A stretch of DNA of 64,000 bases from assembly GCA_009823395.1 (NCBI GenBank), contig CM020520.1:4316501-4380500 (forward strand), given 5' to 3'. Made by a program: the position numbers and the translations under genes. Numbering within the stretch: the stretch's first letter is position 1; each line of letters starts with the position of its first letter. The DNA is from Thamnaconus septentrionalis (lineage: Eukaryota > Chordata > Actinopteri > Tetraodontiformes > Monacanthidae). Under the pieces are notes generated by a model that was not told the origin of the DNA, searched no databases, and was given only the letters and a program-made list of their open reading frames with translations. Shown in pieces: positions 26,844 through 38,939 of this stretch.

Positions 26844-27400
26844 GTTTAGTCGTTTTACCTGCGTTTCCCAGATCACGTTGAAGCTCCTTCAAAATCCGCG
26901 GATTTCTCTTGTTGCCACCGCTTCACGGTGTTTCCACAGACAGGTGTCTTCGGGGCGGATTTTCCGGATTGGCGGCTCTGTGAATTCCATTCGAAACGGC
27001 GGATGAATGCATTTTTTTTCACCACACCTTTCACAATTACCGGCGTGACGTAGTGACACGTGACCCACTCCGTCCCAGAATCCCTGTATTTTTTTCTTCT
27101 TTTTTTTCTTTTTTGTCTCTGGTGAAAGTTAACAATAAAGTTTGGTCAAGGGGAAAAAAAGTGAGGCACTGTGACAACAATGCCCTTACAATACACCGAA
27201 TAAGAGTTTATCTGTAACACACTTCAATCGATACGAATACATATACGAACTTCATCTCTGGTGGTTTAATGATATTTCGTACCATAAGTATAAAATAACC
27301 TTTAAAAAAAAAATATTAAAAAATTCTGAAATGTCTATCCGCTTGACGTCACTTCTGGGGTCAAAGTTCGTGTTGACATCCGCAGACTCACTCCTTTCAA
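26844..27400. promoter_or_regulatory. Shared head-to-head promoter of chmp4c and zfand1
   Basis: 557 bases separate the two start codons on opposite strands. There is no TATA box. Visible sites include TGACGTAG (near 27046), an E box CACGTG (27057-27062) and TCCCAGAATCCC (near 27073-27084). Start sites are inferred. Confidence 0.6.
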
Positions 27401-29645
27401 ATGGCCGAATTAGAGATCGGAAAGCATTGTCAGATCGAATCCTGTCATCAGAAAGGTGTGTGTCTGTTTTAATAAATTACCACTTATGTGACAATTTCCC
27501 ATGCGAACAGTTTGGAGCCGTTTATGCTGAAGAAAGCCATGGGGAGCTACTATTAGCTCAGCTAGGCTAGTAGTCGGCTAGGTTTCTGTCGTTGGCATTA
27601 TTATAATTTCGTTGTCTTTAACCTTGAAAAAGTTTAGCATTTCAAGCTGTTGTTCGCGGAGGTTACCATTACTATTCGCATACATATATGTATAAATAAT
27701 TACACATTTCTTTTAGATTTTCTCCCCTTTGTCTGTGATTTTTGCAGTGGCGTCTTCTGGTAAGAATGATTCTTCTACTGATTATTACATATTTAAAAAG
27801 TTTATCACATAGTACTTATACTTCTAGAGCTGCATATAAAGAAAACCCTGATGATTTCAAATGTTTGCATACCTGTCTGCTTTTTTGTTCCTCACAGTCT
27901 TGAGCACAGAGGTAGAGATGCCCATTCATGCTCGCAGGTATACTGTTGAGTTGGATACATGTACTTCTTATCAATCTTCAATGATTAAATAACTGCTGGA
28001 AATTAGTTTTCTGTGTACTACCACTTAAAGTCTCTCTTTTCCCTTTCTTCTGTCCATAAGCAGGAACCAGTAAAGAGAGAATCCCGATCAGAAGGTGGCA
28101 GCACAAGTTATCCCTGTTCATTTGAAGAGTGCAAAGGAAAGGAATTATTGCCAGTAATATGTCCACAGTGTGAAAAACATTTCTGCTTGGCGTAAGTTTT
28201 GTTTTTGTTTTCGACACTTAAGTCACAGTTAAGGAAACATTGTTGTATTCATACTTGTCGCGAATGGAGAGTTGGAATTGACTTATTTAAGGCTTATTCT
28301 CCTTTGTTCTTCACTAGTCATCGTCATCAAAATGATCATAAATGTGAGAAGCTGGAAGTACAACAACCTCGAATGGCAGCAACAAAAGAGTTGGTTCAAA
28401 AGATTATTGGTCAGTCACAACCTACATCCCTCTTTTGTCCACAGGGTGTCAGTATTATGTACTGTCTTTGGTATCAAATTCCTCTTTGTGTTTATTTCAT
28501 TTTATTTCATTGCCTGACTTGACTTGTCACAACAGAGTCAAAAGATGGGTCAAAAAGTAAAGGACGAAGAGGAGCCAAGAACAGTGCAACTGCGGCTAAG
28601 GTAGTCTTAATGAAACTGAAACTGCACGCTTCAGGAGACAAAGGACTGCCTCAGGTAAAGTTCTGCAGATTTCATGACAGCATTGTAAAATGATGTTCCC
28701 TCTCACAAAACAGGTTATCCACAATAATAATAATAATAAAAAAACATTACACATTAAAGTGTGCTATTTTGACCTACTTTGTGAACAGGTTTTCCATTTT
28801 TTTGCCCTGCAGACAGAAAGGACCTACTTTCAGGTGTATCTTCCAAAAGAATCTAAAGTTCCCAGCCAACCCATGTTCTTTTGCTCCAAATGGAGTGTCG
28901 GCAAAGTGGTGGATTATGCAGCTTCTTTAGTTAGCCTCAAAAACAACAACAATGTACTGACAGCTAAGGTAATGTTTGCACGCTAAGTACTGTACTTGAA
29001 ATAGCTAAGATTAAACTGGATGCAAGTGTGTTCTCGAATGGCTTTGCTGCTGCACCCACTGGCTTCATTTTTAGAGCAGAGCAAGGTGCAATTCAGCTGG
29101 AGTTACAAGACTGACAAAGTCCTGTGGCAATTAACCAACTCATGTAGAATTCTATCATATAACCTGATATACAGAACCATAAATCCCAACAAAGGTCATT
29201 CTTCCCGTCCAGAAGAGCGGACCAATCAACCTGTTGAATTGTCTGTGGAGATTTTACGCTTTTACCATGCGTAGAAGTCCATAGTTGCTTATGTAGTACT
29301 CAAATTATTGTTTTGTTAGTTATCTTTTTTTATATCTATTTTGAAAATACAGAGTACAAATAAAATTTCTGCTTTTGTTGTTTCGTTCTTACTGGGGTAC
29401 CACTTTGATAACTGGATGCATTATTTGGATTCTCCACCTGGATTTTAATGTTGCAATTTTTTGTCTGTGTGCAGAAACTACGCTTATGTCACCCTGAGAC
29501 AGGTGAGGTTTTCCGGATGGATGACACCCTGCTCTCCCTACTAGCTCATCCAGACAGTCCTTTGTACAATGGGGGCATGGTGATTCTGGAGTACCTGGAC
29601 AATGAGTGCACAGGTGTGCACAAAGTTTCTGACTATATCCCCTAG
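27401..29645 (+). CDS. zfand1: AN1-type zinc finger protein 1, complete, eight exons
   Basis: Exons 27401-27455, 27717-27759, 27898-27937, 28064-28191, 28318-28409, 28536-28654, 28813-28968 and 29475-29645 join in phase to 267 residues (human 268). ZFAND1 recruits p97/VCP and the 26S proteasome to arsenite-induced stress granules. Two complete AN1 fingers are visible: C10, C15, C25, C28, C33, H36, H42, C44 and C64, C69, C79, C82, C87, H90, H96, C98. PRMAATKELVQKII follows, then a basic linker and the C-terminal ubiquitin-like region (FQVYLPKES, MFFCSKWSVGKVVDYAASL, GGMVILEYLDNE). Exon 4 has an AAG-CAG tandem acceptor at 28058-28063, so an extra Gln is possible. Confidence 0.95.
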
Positions 29646-29708
29646 ATATGACTCATCAACAATACATAGACTCAACTTGTATTACTTCTGTAAGCAATTT
29701 GTATTTGC

Positions 29709-29714
29709 AATAAA
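29709..29714 (+). terminator. Poly(A) signal, zfand1
   Basis: AATAAA 64 bases after the zfand1 stop codon. Confidence 0.55.
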
Positions 29715-29950
29715 AATGTATATATATATATATTTAAGGCCCCCAGTTTCTGTCTTATCACCTTCTGATAATTTTAAACACTCACTGTAATGCTGCAAAG
29801 GTAAGTTGGGGCTAATACTGCATCCACGTAAATATCAAAACGAAAATAAAACACAACAAGGAGATACTTTAACATCCAAGTAATTGCATACATATAAACT
29901 ACATCAATTAAAATTGACTTGATTCGCATTTATAAATAAAGTTTTCACAT

Positions 29951-30023
29951 CGACCCAGGTGGGACTTGAACCCACAATCCCCAGCTCCGGAGGCTGATGC
30001 CTTATCCATTAGGCCACTGGGCC
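29951..30023 (-). tRNA. tRNA-Arg (anticodon CCG)
   Basis: A 73-nt minus-strand sequence folds as a full cloverleaf. Acceptor GGCCCAG pairs with CTGGGTC (one G-U), discriminator G. D arm GCC-TAATGGATAA-GGC. The anticodon arm has stem TCAGC/GCTGG (one T-G) and loop CTCCGGA with anticodon CCG at loop positions 3-5. The T arm is GTGGG-TTCAAGT-CCCAC. There is no intron. A and B boxes (TGGCCTAATGGATAAGG and GGTTCAAGTCC) are intact. It closely matches a vertebrate tRNA-Arg-CCG from memory. It is divergent from maf1, whose first exon begins about 0.8 kb away. Confidence 0.95.
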
Positions 30024-30764
30024 GCGTACCAGTCCTCCCTCCGCGAGCTACACAAACAAAGGACCGTTCCATTGTCTTGGCAATTGATGTACATCGGCAT
30101 AAAATGTCAACGTTTAGCTCGTTAATTCATCCAGTGTATTGCCACCACTTCTTCCGCATTCAAGGTCGCACGGGTGCTGGAGCCTATCCCAGCTTGTTCC
30201 GGAGCGACGGCAAAACATACAGTTTATTTATTTATTTACATTACATTGCAGGGCCGCGCAAAGATATAACGTCATGTGCATTAGACAACAAACTCTTGAA
30301 TGCACATTGCGAAAAACGGATGCAAAATCCCAACGTCTTAAAATCAAAAAACCGTTTCAACATTTCATTAACGGTTGATAACATATTATCTAATTTCCTG
30401 TAATATGCGTTGGCACTGGCTCTAGACAGAAATTATTTCTTTTCATGGTTATTTCACGCGCAACCAGGCTAAAATATATGTATACATTAACGTCATTTTA
30501 AATATTTCCCAGAGCCTGTCAAAAGTATTGTTATTTGACATACTAATGACGGAGGCACATTGAGAAATAAAACTGAGAAAAACAACGTTCTTGCGGTTTC
30601 TGCTTTCGGCAATTTCAAGCGACAGAAAACCAGTGGTCTGACCTAGCTCTGGGTGGGGAGGGTGTAAGTGAGATCAGCCAATCACTACACTGAACGGATA
30701 CATTGACAGAAAAACTGGCCAATCATGCGAGCACTTGAGAAACTGGGCGTGTATGTTTTGTCAG

Positions 30765-30777
30765 TTTATATATATAA
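30765..30777 (+). promoter_or_regulatory. maf1: TATA-like element upstream of maf1
   Basis: TTTATATATATAA lies about 570 bases upstream of the donor that closes the presumed maf1 leader exon. It could position transcription near 30800. The spacing is plausible, but no start site is demonstrated. Confidence 0.35.
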
Positions 30778-30799
30778 CCCAAGGGGGCTTGGCTTAGGG

Positions 30800-31349
30800 A
30801 TACAGTAGATTCCCTTGTTTTGACCAGAGTGGATGTATTGTTGACGGTATCTTTGCAGAACTGAAGGACCAATTTCGTACATCGTTCGGCTAGGTAGCTC
30901 TTTAGTTGCTACTATTTTGATCAAGTCGCTTCAATAAGAGCGACTTGATTTAGCCAAGACATTTCTTCTTGTCAATTGACGGCGAAAGGGATGCCGCTGC
31001 AGACAGAATCCGACGGACGTCAACAGTCTTTGGATTTGATTTCATCGCATTTAATCGGGAAGAGCAGTTTTTCTATAAATTCGAAAAGCCTCAGAATAAG
31101 TCATCCTCGACCGAGTGCCCTTCTAAAGTGCTTAAGTTCTTGTTGGAATTAATCGTTCGGGCTGCGAATTGACTGTCCGTTGATAACCCAAGAGGCTAGC
31201 TGCTAGCGTTAGCAAGGCATCAACAAAAGCGGAGATCGTTAATCTTTTGCTTCAACTAAGAGCCGTTTAGGTTCGGAAAAGCACCGTCCACGGAGACTGC
31301 TCGGCGTTTGGAACCCGCTGGATATTGCGTGCGTCGAAAAATATTTTTG
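30800..31349 (+). other. maf1: Presumed maf1 5' UTR exon
   Basis: A strong donor (TTTTTG/GTAAGT) at 31349/31350 pairs with the acceptor at 32234, which opens the exon containing the maf1 start codon. The region is CpG-containing and non-coding. The left boundary is a guess from the TATA-like element. Confidence 0.45.
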
Positions 31350-32239
31350 GTAAGTCATATCTTTATATAAATACAAACCAGGAAGACGATTTGCCAACTT
31401 CAATTGAAACAGTGTGGGGGATGGGCAGGGCTAACGGGAAGCAAATGCATTTTTTTTTTTTTTTTTTGCCTTCTTGTTTTTGTTGCGTGTGTAATTTCAC
31501 TCCCGTCACCCCTTCCCCCCGAAGTCATAAGAAGTAATAACATTGTTATTTCCTCACAGCCTACTTGCTTTAATGTTAACATTTGGCGTGTTGCGCGAAA
31601 AAAAGTCAATTAATTTGAATGGTGGGAAAGACGTTCATAAAATTGCGGTCTTATCGTCTGACTTGTATTTGGTCGTTTGCGTTGATATTTTCGAAATACT
31701 TTTTAAGCGTAATTTGGGCGGAAAAAACACCCCCCAAGTTTTTCTTCTTATGTAACTTTAAATCGTTGCTTGTTCCCGTTGAGTCGCGCTGCTCCCCGCC
31801 CACAAACAAAATATCGATTTTATCGTATGCCTTTCGTGTGAGATTAAAGTATTTTCTATCAATAGTCAACAAAGAGAATACGCGTTGAAGGGGATTTACT
31901 GAAAAGTGTTGAAAGGACGTTGTAACGAAATATGGTCGATATTAAAAATGGATGCGGAAAAAGAACTGGGACAGCGGATGGCAACAGTGCAGTACTGGTG
32001 GTGTCAACTATTGTTATTCGAACCTTTAGTTGTGTTGGAGGAGACAGCGAGGCATTTTCCTTCTATTGCTGAATATGAAAGTTGAGGTAGAATAAAACAG
32101 CAATAATACTGTCATAAAACTTTCGTCCAAAGTTAGAGTTAATAGTTTCTGGTGCTTCCGCCAGTTTGCTGTTCAACGTTATTGACTGCACTTGCAAAAA
32201 ATGTGACTGACCTAAATTTCCTGTTGCTTTGTAGCCGTG

Positions 32240-35138
32240 ATGAAACTGTTGGAAAACTCCAGCTTTGAGGCCCTCAGCTCTCGGCTGTGCGTTGAAACTG
32301 GAGATTCTCGTATCCTTGGGAGGTAAGTTGACTCTCGTATCCAAGGCAACAACACAACCTGATCCCACAAATACAAAGAAAACACTGATTTGGATTTTAA
32401 ATGGCCATAAACTGCTTCATGGTTGCAGATACGCTGCAGAAACATGTCCCTGTAAGGGCTGCATTATTACTACTTTGCTAACTGGAGTCAACTGCCACTG
32501 TAATATTTAAATGCCCCGTCCTCCACTAGTTGAACTAGTGGCATTTAAATATGTACACACGCATGCTCTATTTGGTAGGGGTCAGCGTTGTGAAACACTT
32601 TGCATTTCGTTTTATTGCAAACTGTGGTACGTTGTCATGAAGTAAGTGACAAGCCCCAAAAGAGGTGTGACTGGTTCACAGATCACTGGCGTTGCATTTT
32701 TTCTGCTGAGGTTAATGGCGCATTCACCAACTCAAACGCTGTGCAGTCTTGTCAATGCAAATTGCTGCAAATTGCTGCTAAAGCGTTGCTGTGTTCTTCA
32801 GGTTATGTAAGATTCTCAGTTACGGTGTGCAAAGGGCAGTGGGTTGCGGAGCTATGCAACCCAGAGTGAGTGTAGGTGAGGAAACTGAGCGTCTGCACTG
32901 TTTGTGATCTCCAGTGACGCACAAAGCTGGTGGCCTCTCACTTTAACGGGCCCGTGCAAAGTGTCTGCACAGTGTGTACATGCACAAAACCACACAGTGC
33001 TGCTGGGGCAGCGCAGGCTGCTGGTGTTAAGGCTGCTTAGTGGATTAGTGAGGCGGCAACATTGTGGCCTTTAACTAAAAATGTTCCCACCAGGCCTTTC
33101 AGAAGGTTTACAGTCAGAATCAACTTTATTGTGTTCATTTATTTGAGAAAAAGAAGTATGCAAACTGTCTACTACATCACCACTTGACCACAAAAACCAG
33201 TGAGCAGTGATAAACTATGGTTGGAATCATCGGTGTTACATCCAGTTGGTTTCACAACAGCTCCTGGAGGCGAGACAGTGATCTCCACTGTGCCGATCTC
33301 TCCCCTGCTGCCGCCATGTCACCACCACTCTTCGATACGACCACATTGTCGCCACAGCCCAATCTGTGCACTCAACCTCCAGGCACAAACCGCCTCCTTC
33401 ACACAGGTGTTTGTTGCCGGTAACCTTGACTTAGCTCTGTGCCTCTCGTGTCTTGGTCACCCCAGTGTTTTGCTGGCTGGTCAGCTGTGTTGTATAAAGA
33501 AAACCAGGCCAGTTATTTCCACTCTGGTGTCCTCTGCTGCCCAGCCATCCTATATTTAGCCTGGCAAGGGCAGCAAGGGTCCCACGACTAGGTCTGTGTC
33601 GGGTTGCACAACCTGTGGTGCTTGCATAACTCCTACGTAGGAAGAGGGGGTGCAAAATAAACAAACCCGTCTCCTCCCCCTTGCTTATCTGTTTACAGCT
33701 GTGTCTGACACCGAGACGCAGCCTGCTGGACACTTTGGTAACGTGTTCTCGTCAGGTGTCTGTGCAGATATGGCATTAAGCCGCCAAGATATTGGCTGCA
33801 CTTCAGAAAAACAACTTGAACTTTCCCTTTGGGGTTTTGGAGTCTTTGAAAAAAAGTTTCAGCCACCCATCCTTCATGCAGGTCACTGTTTGCGTGATTT
33901 TTAATGCAATGTTAACTTGCCCCCCTGCAGGATCGAGAGCTACTCCTGCAAGATGGCAGGGGACGACAAGCATATGTTCAAGCAGTTCTGCCAGGAGGGG
34001 GAGCCACATGTCCTGGAGGCTCTCTCTCCCCCACAGTCCACCAGCGCCACCAGCCCTTCACAGTAAGTTGTGCAGCTCATCGCGGCTAAAGTCAGTTAAA
34101 GTCATCAACGTGAATTTAATGGTTGTCCTGATATACATTTGTCCTGTCTTGTCTAGGCTGGGGAAGAGCAGCGAGGACAGGGACAACCCTCTGAGTGACA
34201 AGTGTTGCAGGAAGACCCTTTTCTACCTCATCACAACACTCAACGAGTCCTTCCGGCCCGACTACGACTTCAGCGCGGCGAAGGCCCACGAGTTCAGCCG
34301 AGAGCCCAGTCTCAACTGGGTGAGTACTGCCCCTCTAGCTGGGTCAGACCAAGCGGATTATTGTCACGGCCGTGGGTCATTTCGGAAAAGCGAAAAGCTT
34401 CTCAGGGTAGTTATTGGACCGACGTCTCCACAGGTGGCCAACGCAGTGAACAGCAGCATGTTCTCAGCGGTGGGAGAGGAGTTCAACTCTCTGGGGCCGG
34501 AGGTGTGGAGCGTCATCGATCAAGAGATCAACCTGCAGGGCTGTGACATTTACAGGTAGCTGTACTGAACTACAAGCAAAATTCTTGTGGGTCCTGTGGG
34601 CTGAAACGGCTCAGGTTGCAAAACGGGCCTCTGCTGAGTTTTGAATTTTAACCCTCGTTGTCTCTCAGCTACAACCCGGACCTGGACTCTGACCCGTTTG
34701 GTGAAGAAGGAAGCCTCTGGTCCTTCAACTACTTCTTCTACAACAAGAAACTGAAGAGGATTGTGTTTCTCACGTGCCGCTCCGTCAGGTCCGTGCAGTG
34801 CTGCTAGTCCATGCGAAATAAACCAAACCGCAACGACTGAAGCTGTGCTGATATTTGACAGAAGTGGAATCTTTGTCAATTGCAGCGTTTTGAGCGGTTA
34901 CGGCCGTAACTGTCTGGACAACGAGCTGGAAATGGAGCTGGATGACGATGAGGAGGAGATGGACGGCTTCACTGAGGACAGGTGAGATCCTCCCCAGCAG
35001 GGATTTTCTTTCTTTATCATTATTACTGTTTTTACGTGATAAGATAATTGACAGTTAGACATTTCATCAGCTTCAGAATAAAGATTTCAATGAGTTTTTC
35101 TGTCTTGTTGCAGGTTCCCCAGAGCTTTGTGCGTGTGA
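32240..35138 (+). CDS. maf1: MAF1 homolog, repressor of RNA polymerase III, complete, seven coding exons
   Basis: Coding exons 32240-32322, 33931-34062, 34157-34319, 34434-34555, 34669-34788, 34886-34981 and 35114-35138 join in phase to 246 residues. MAF1 binds RNA polymerase III and blocks its recruitment by Brf1/TFIIIB when TOR signalling is low. The N-terminal A box begins [32 protein letters not shown] and LEALSPPQ lead into a Ser-rich linker that is TOR-phosphorylated in mammals. Then come the B and C regions ([63 protein letters not shown]) and an acidic tail. The extreme C-terminus (DRFPRALCV) differs from the mammalian one. All introns are GT-AG. Confidence 0.96.
32323..33930 (+). other. 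maf1 intron 1 with a near-perfect palindrome
   Basis: A 1.6-kb intron without recognisable exons. At 32503-32552 ATATTTAAATGCC is matched by GGCATTTAAATAT, and between them CCACTAGTT-G-AACTAGTGG forms a perfect inner hairpin. Confidence 0.6.
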
Positions 35139-35747
35139 ACACCTTCAAGTGTCCACACTTTGGCCAAAGCATGTCAACGCTTCTTTGTTTTGGCCTCGCA
35201 TATATTTACTTTTTGACTTTGTTGCCTCATCCAAAGCCATCTTCATACCCTTTTCTTTAACACACGTTGGAAGTCGTCTCCTCTGCTGGCACTGAATTCA
35301 CTCTGTAAGATGCGGGACTTTTTTTCTTCTCACCACTGAGATACGACTTCAAGCTCTAAACACCCAGTTCTAGTTATTTTTAACCACAAGCTTTCAAGCA
35401 CCAACACGCCCATACATAAAAAAAACCTTTCCTCTCCATGTCACATTTCCAAAGAAGACTGCCTCGAGGACATTTGATTTGTGGTGGTCTTGTCATGGAT
35501 GGCAAAAGCGATCCACACGCAAGCTGACTTTCTTTTGAATGATGTCTAAAATAAAAAAATGGCAGTCCGGAGAACACCAGCACGGATGAGAACGGACCGG
35601 GGACGACCATATAAAGACTGGTGTGAGAGCCAAGCTGCGTCTAAAGCCCCGGTGTGAGACACTGATCCAACATTCATCTTTTTGTTCATCTTTCTGTGTT
35701 GCTTTCTACGTTACTGTGAGGATATCTTTAGCGTTTGAAGTTTGAAA

Positions 35748-35753
35748 AATAAA
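35748..35753 (+). terminator. Poly(A) signal, maf1
   Basis: AATAAA about 610 bases after the maf1 stop, followed by CTCTTTACTC. An alternative AATAAA lies at 36211-36216, only about 140 bases from the convergent arl5b signal. Confidence 0.5.
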
Positions 35754-36351
35754 CCGGCTCTTTACTCAACCCTTCCTGCTACTGGCATTCATCTGCACCG
35801 CTCGGTAGGGCATTGTCAAGGGAGCTCTTGGCGACTCAGTTGCAGCTTAACAAGAAAACATATCAGCTCTTAACAGATCTATTATTTTCCAGTCCTGTGA
35901 TTATTTCTTTTTATACTTTGTTTAAATCCAGTGTTTTTACTGCCCTCCCTCCCCCTTTCTAACTTATTCCTGGTTAACAGCCTCTCTACATGTCTGTCTT
36001 GGCAGTGTTTTCTTGTTACCTCGCCGCGACAAAGGCTTCGTTGAGAAGTGAATGTATAGGACAGTAGAGGATAGCGAGTACATACAGAAAAATGTCCACC
36101 GTGCATTATTTTTAGAACTAGATTCCTGTTTTTTTTCCCTCGTGACTAGGGTTTCTGTGACTTTTACTTGCTCTGTGCTTTGAATAAGTGGCTGATATAT
36201 TGAAGATATGAATAAACATGTGTTTGTTAACAGACAAGGCCAATTTCTTCACTGCTTTTCACACCAGGACCCCCCCGCCCCGCCAAAAAAAAAAAAGGTT
36301 TTGGTTTACTTCAAATACGGGGAAATATACAGAGCTCCACAGGCTCAAAGT

Positions 36352-36357
36352 TTTATT
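36352..36357 (-). terminator. Poly(A) signal, arl5b
   Basis: AATAAA on the minus strand, about 1.46 kb past the arl5b stop. The intervening 3' UTR (36358-37818) has a TG/CA run at about 37443-37472 and no coding frame. Confidence 0.5.
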
Positions 36358-37442
36358 CAAAAGAGAAGTGAAGTGCAGTACATGACCCAGGCTAGACTTC
36401 ACCACACAGTACAGGTTTTCTCATGCTTGGCAACATCCAGATAAAGGCACACTGAGATATCTGGAGGCTCTTGCAACCAGCTCAGTGAAACTCATGCGCC
36501 TTCTTTTTGGCCACTGGAATTTGCAAAAGGTAAACACGGTTTCAAGTGACGCGTGCATAGATCAGCTATCTTCAGTCTTCCACCAAAACAAAGTGAGAAA
36601 CCCAGGTATGAAGCAGAATGAGAGAGACGGAGGATCAGGAAATGAGAAAGGCTAGGAGCATCTTATTGCTACAAAACAATGCAACTGCAGTTTGTGCGAA
36701 TGACGTCCTTTAGTTTAATCCCTTTTGTTTTTTCAAAAGTAAAACAGGCACAAAAATGTCTGCATTCTTTCTCCTTTATGAGCGATGATAGACTGGGTCA
36801 GACACACTTGAAGAGCACCAATCTGGTCATATGAAAACAATGAGTTGCCAACGGCAAGCCTGTAGTACAAGGTAAACACAAAAAAAAGATTAAAATTAAA
36901 TAAAAAGCATAATGCATTACTCGCAATAATTGGAAACACTGTCATCACAACTTAATGTTGTACCTGCACTTAAAAAATAAAGTAAAAACAAGAAAGAAAA
37001 AAAGTAGCTGGAGTCTTTCCCAGCTGGCTGGGTCAGTTCAAGGTCACGGCTTGCATGCCACTCTTGCATTTCCCCCATTCAGATTAAAAAAAGAAAGAAA
37101 AAAAGTCGAGACTCAAAGTAAATAAGACGAGGCTCACATTAATCCACATTTCAATACAGCACCAATGTGTGAGAATAACCACCAACGATGTAGCTTATGA
37201 AACTGAAAATGTGTAACAGGTAAAAATGGCTGCGTGGGAAAAGAGAAATACACAAAAAATGTTGTCCTTAAAAAAGAAAAATGTATGACGGCTTCGTGGC
37301 GCCACTTCAGTCGATGAACAATACTGCTTGTAAGCCCTCGTCTCCACCTGGACCGCTGTGTAAAGTAACAACAGAGCTGAAGTGAAGCCGTGTGAAGCCC
37401 GACACTGACATGGCGTTTCTGACCTGATGTGCTGCAATGTAT

Positions 37443-37474
<32 letters not shown>

Positions 37475-37818
37475 TAGTGTTAATGACAGTCCAGTTAAGC
37501 CCTGCGTTTTTACTTGCGGCCACGCACCTCAATCCTCTTCCAACAGATTTTTTTTTTTGTCTCTTCATCGATTACAAAAGAAGAAAAGTCTGAGGCTCGG
37601 CAGCCAGGAGGGTTTGTTCTGTCGTTTCTCGTCAAGTTTCCAGCCGCTTCCCCGTCTCAATAAAAGTACGATAGGGTCAACGTTCCCTTGGTATGACGTC
37701 TCAGGAGGTAAATGTCCATTAAAATCGTTTAAAAATGAGTAACAACGAGCCTGTGAAAACAAGCCAGTGTGCCACCATGGGGGGGGCGGTGCGAGCAGTC
37801 AGTGGTCCTGAGGAGGCG

Positions 37819-38907
37819 TTATCTGAGTCCTGCCCGCGACGTCATCCACTCCAGTCCTTGGCACAAACTGGACAGACAAACAGGGGGGTTAGTATGCACT
37901 GGGAGGAATTAAAACTAAATCTTTCAGTGGCTATTCTGAATCGACACAGTGACATCTGGTGGCTTGAAAGGCTCCCTGCACAGTCCCATCTGGTTTTTAC
38001 ACTTAAATCTATTGCAACTTGGTATTTAAACAGCGTAACTGCATAAATCCGTCTTGTGTCCAAAATGTTTTGACGAAAAAAAGAATAAAATGGTCGAGTT
38101 GCAGTTACGATGGACAAAATATACTTATATAGATATTTTCTAAATAACATTAGCATTCACCAAGTGACCTCAAGGCCTGTGTGAATTACAGTCTTCTAGG
38201 ACACCAGCACTGCCTCCTGTGTGACACTCGTTTTAAACACTTCTCTTTACCAATCAAATACCTTCGCGGGAATATTATGAAAGAATTATATTGCAAAAAG
38301 AGTATTCTCTACAAAGTATGCAAAAAAAAACCCTAGTGACATCAGAAAAGAGTGTCTTACCCCTCTCCAGTGAGGGCACAGCAGGACTGTATGTGCCAGG
38401 GGTGGTCCTTGATGGAGCTCAGGGTGAGGTAATTGGAGATCTCTGCCGCAGACATGCAATTCTTCATGTCCTGCTTGTTCGCAAATATTAAAACGGCCGC
38501 TTTCCGCAGGTCCTGGAGTTGGGCGAGTTGGGTCGAGGGTGCAGGAAGGGGACAGAGAACTATTAACGTGTTTTCACAGAACCTTTCGACGGACATTGAC
38601 ACGCGTGTTGCGATGGGAATTGATTGGAAACGGCATCATTCCAGACAACTTCCTCTTGTTCGACGCGGTTTTGAGGTGACTTTTATCTTTTAAAATCAAA
38701 GCTGATGCGCAAAATGTTTGATGGGAACAAGTTTGCCGATTGAACTTTTCAATCGTAAAAACCCTTGGAAGTTTTAAAGGATTTTTTTTTTTTTTTTTTG
38801 GAAAGTTTACTTGAAATCTTTTTGACGATCTCTGGAAATGCGAGACAAGAACAGTGCAAAGAACGACCCCAGGGCATGAAAAGCATTTGCATTCCTTTTC
38901 ACTGAAC

Positions 38908-38939
<32 letters not shown>

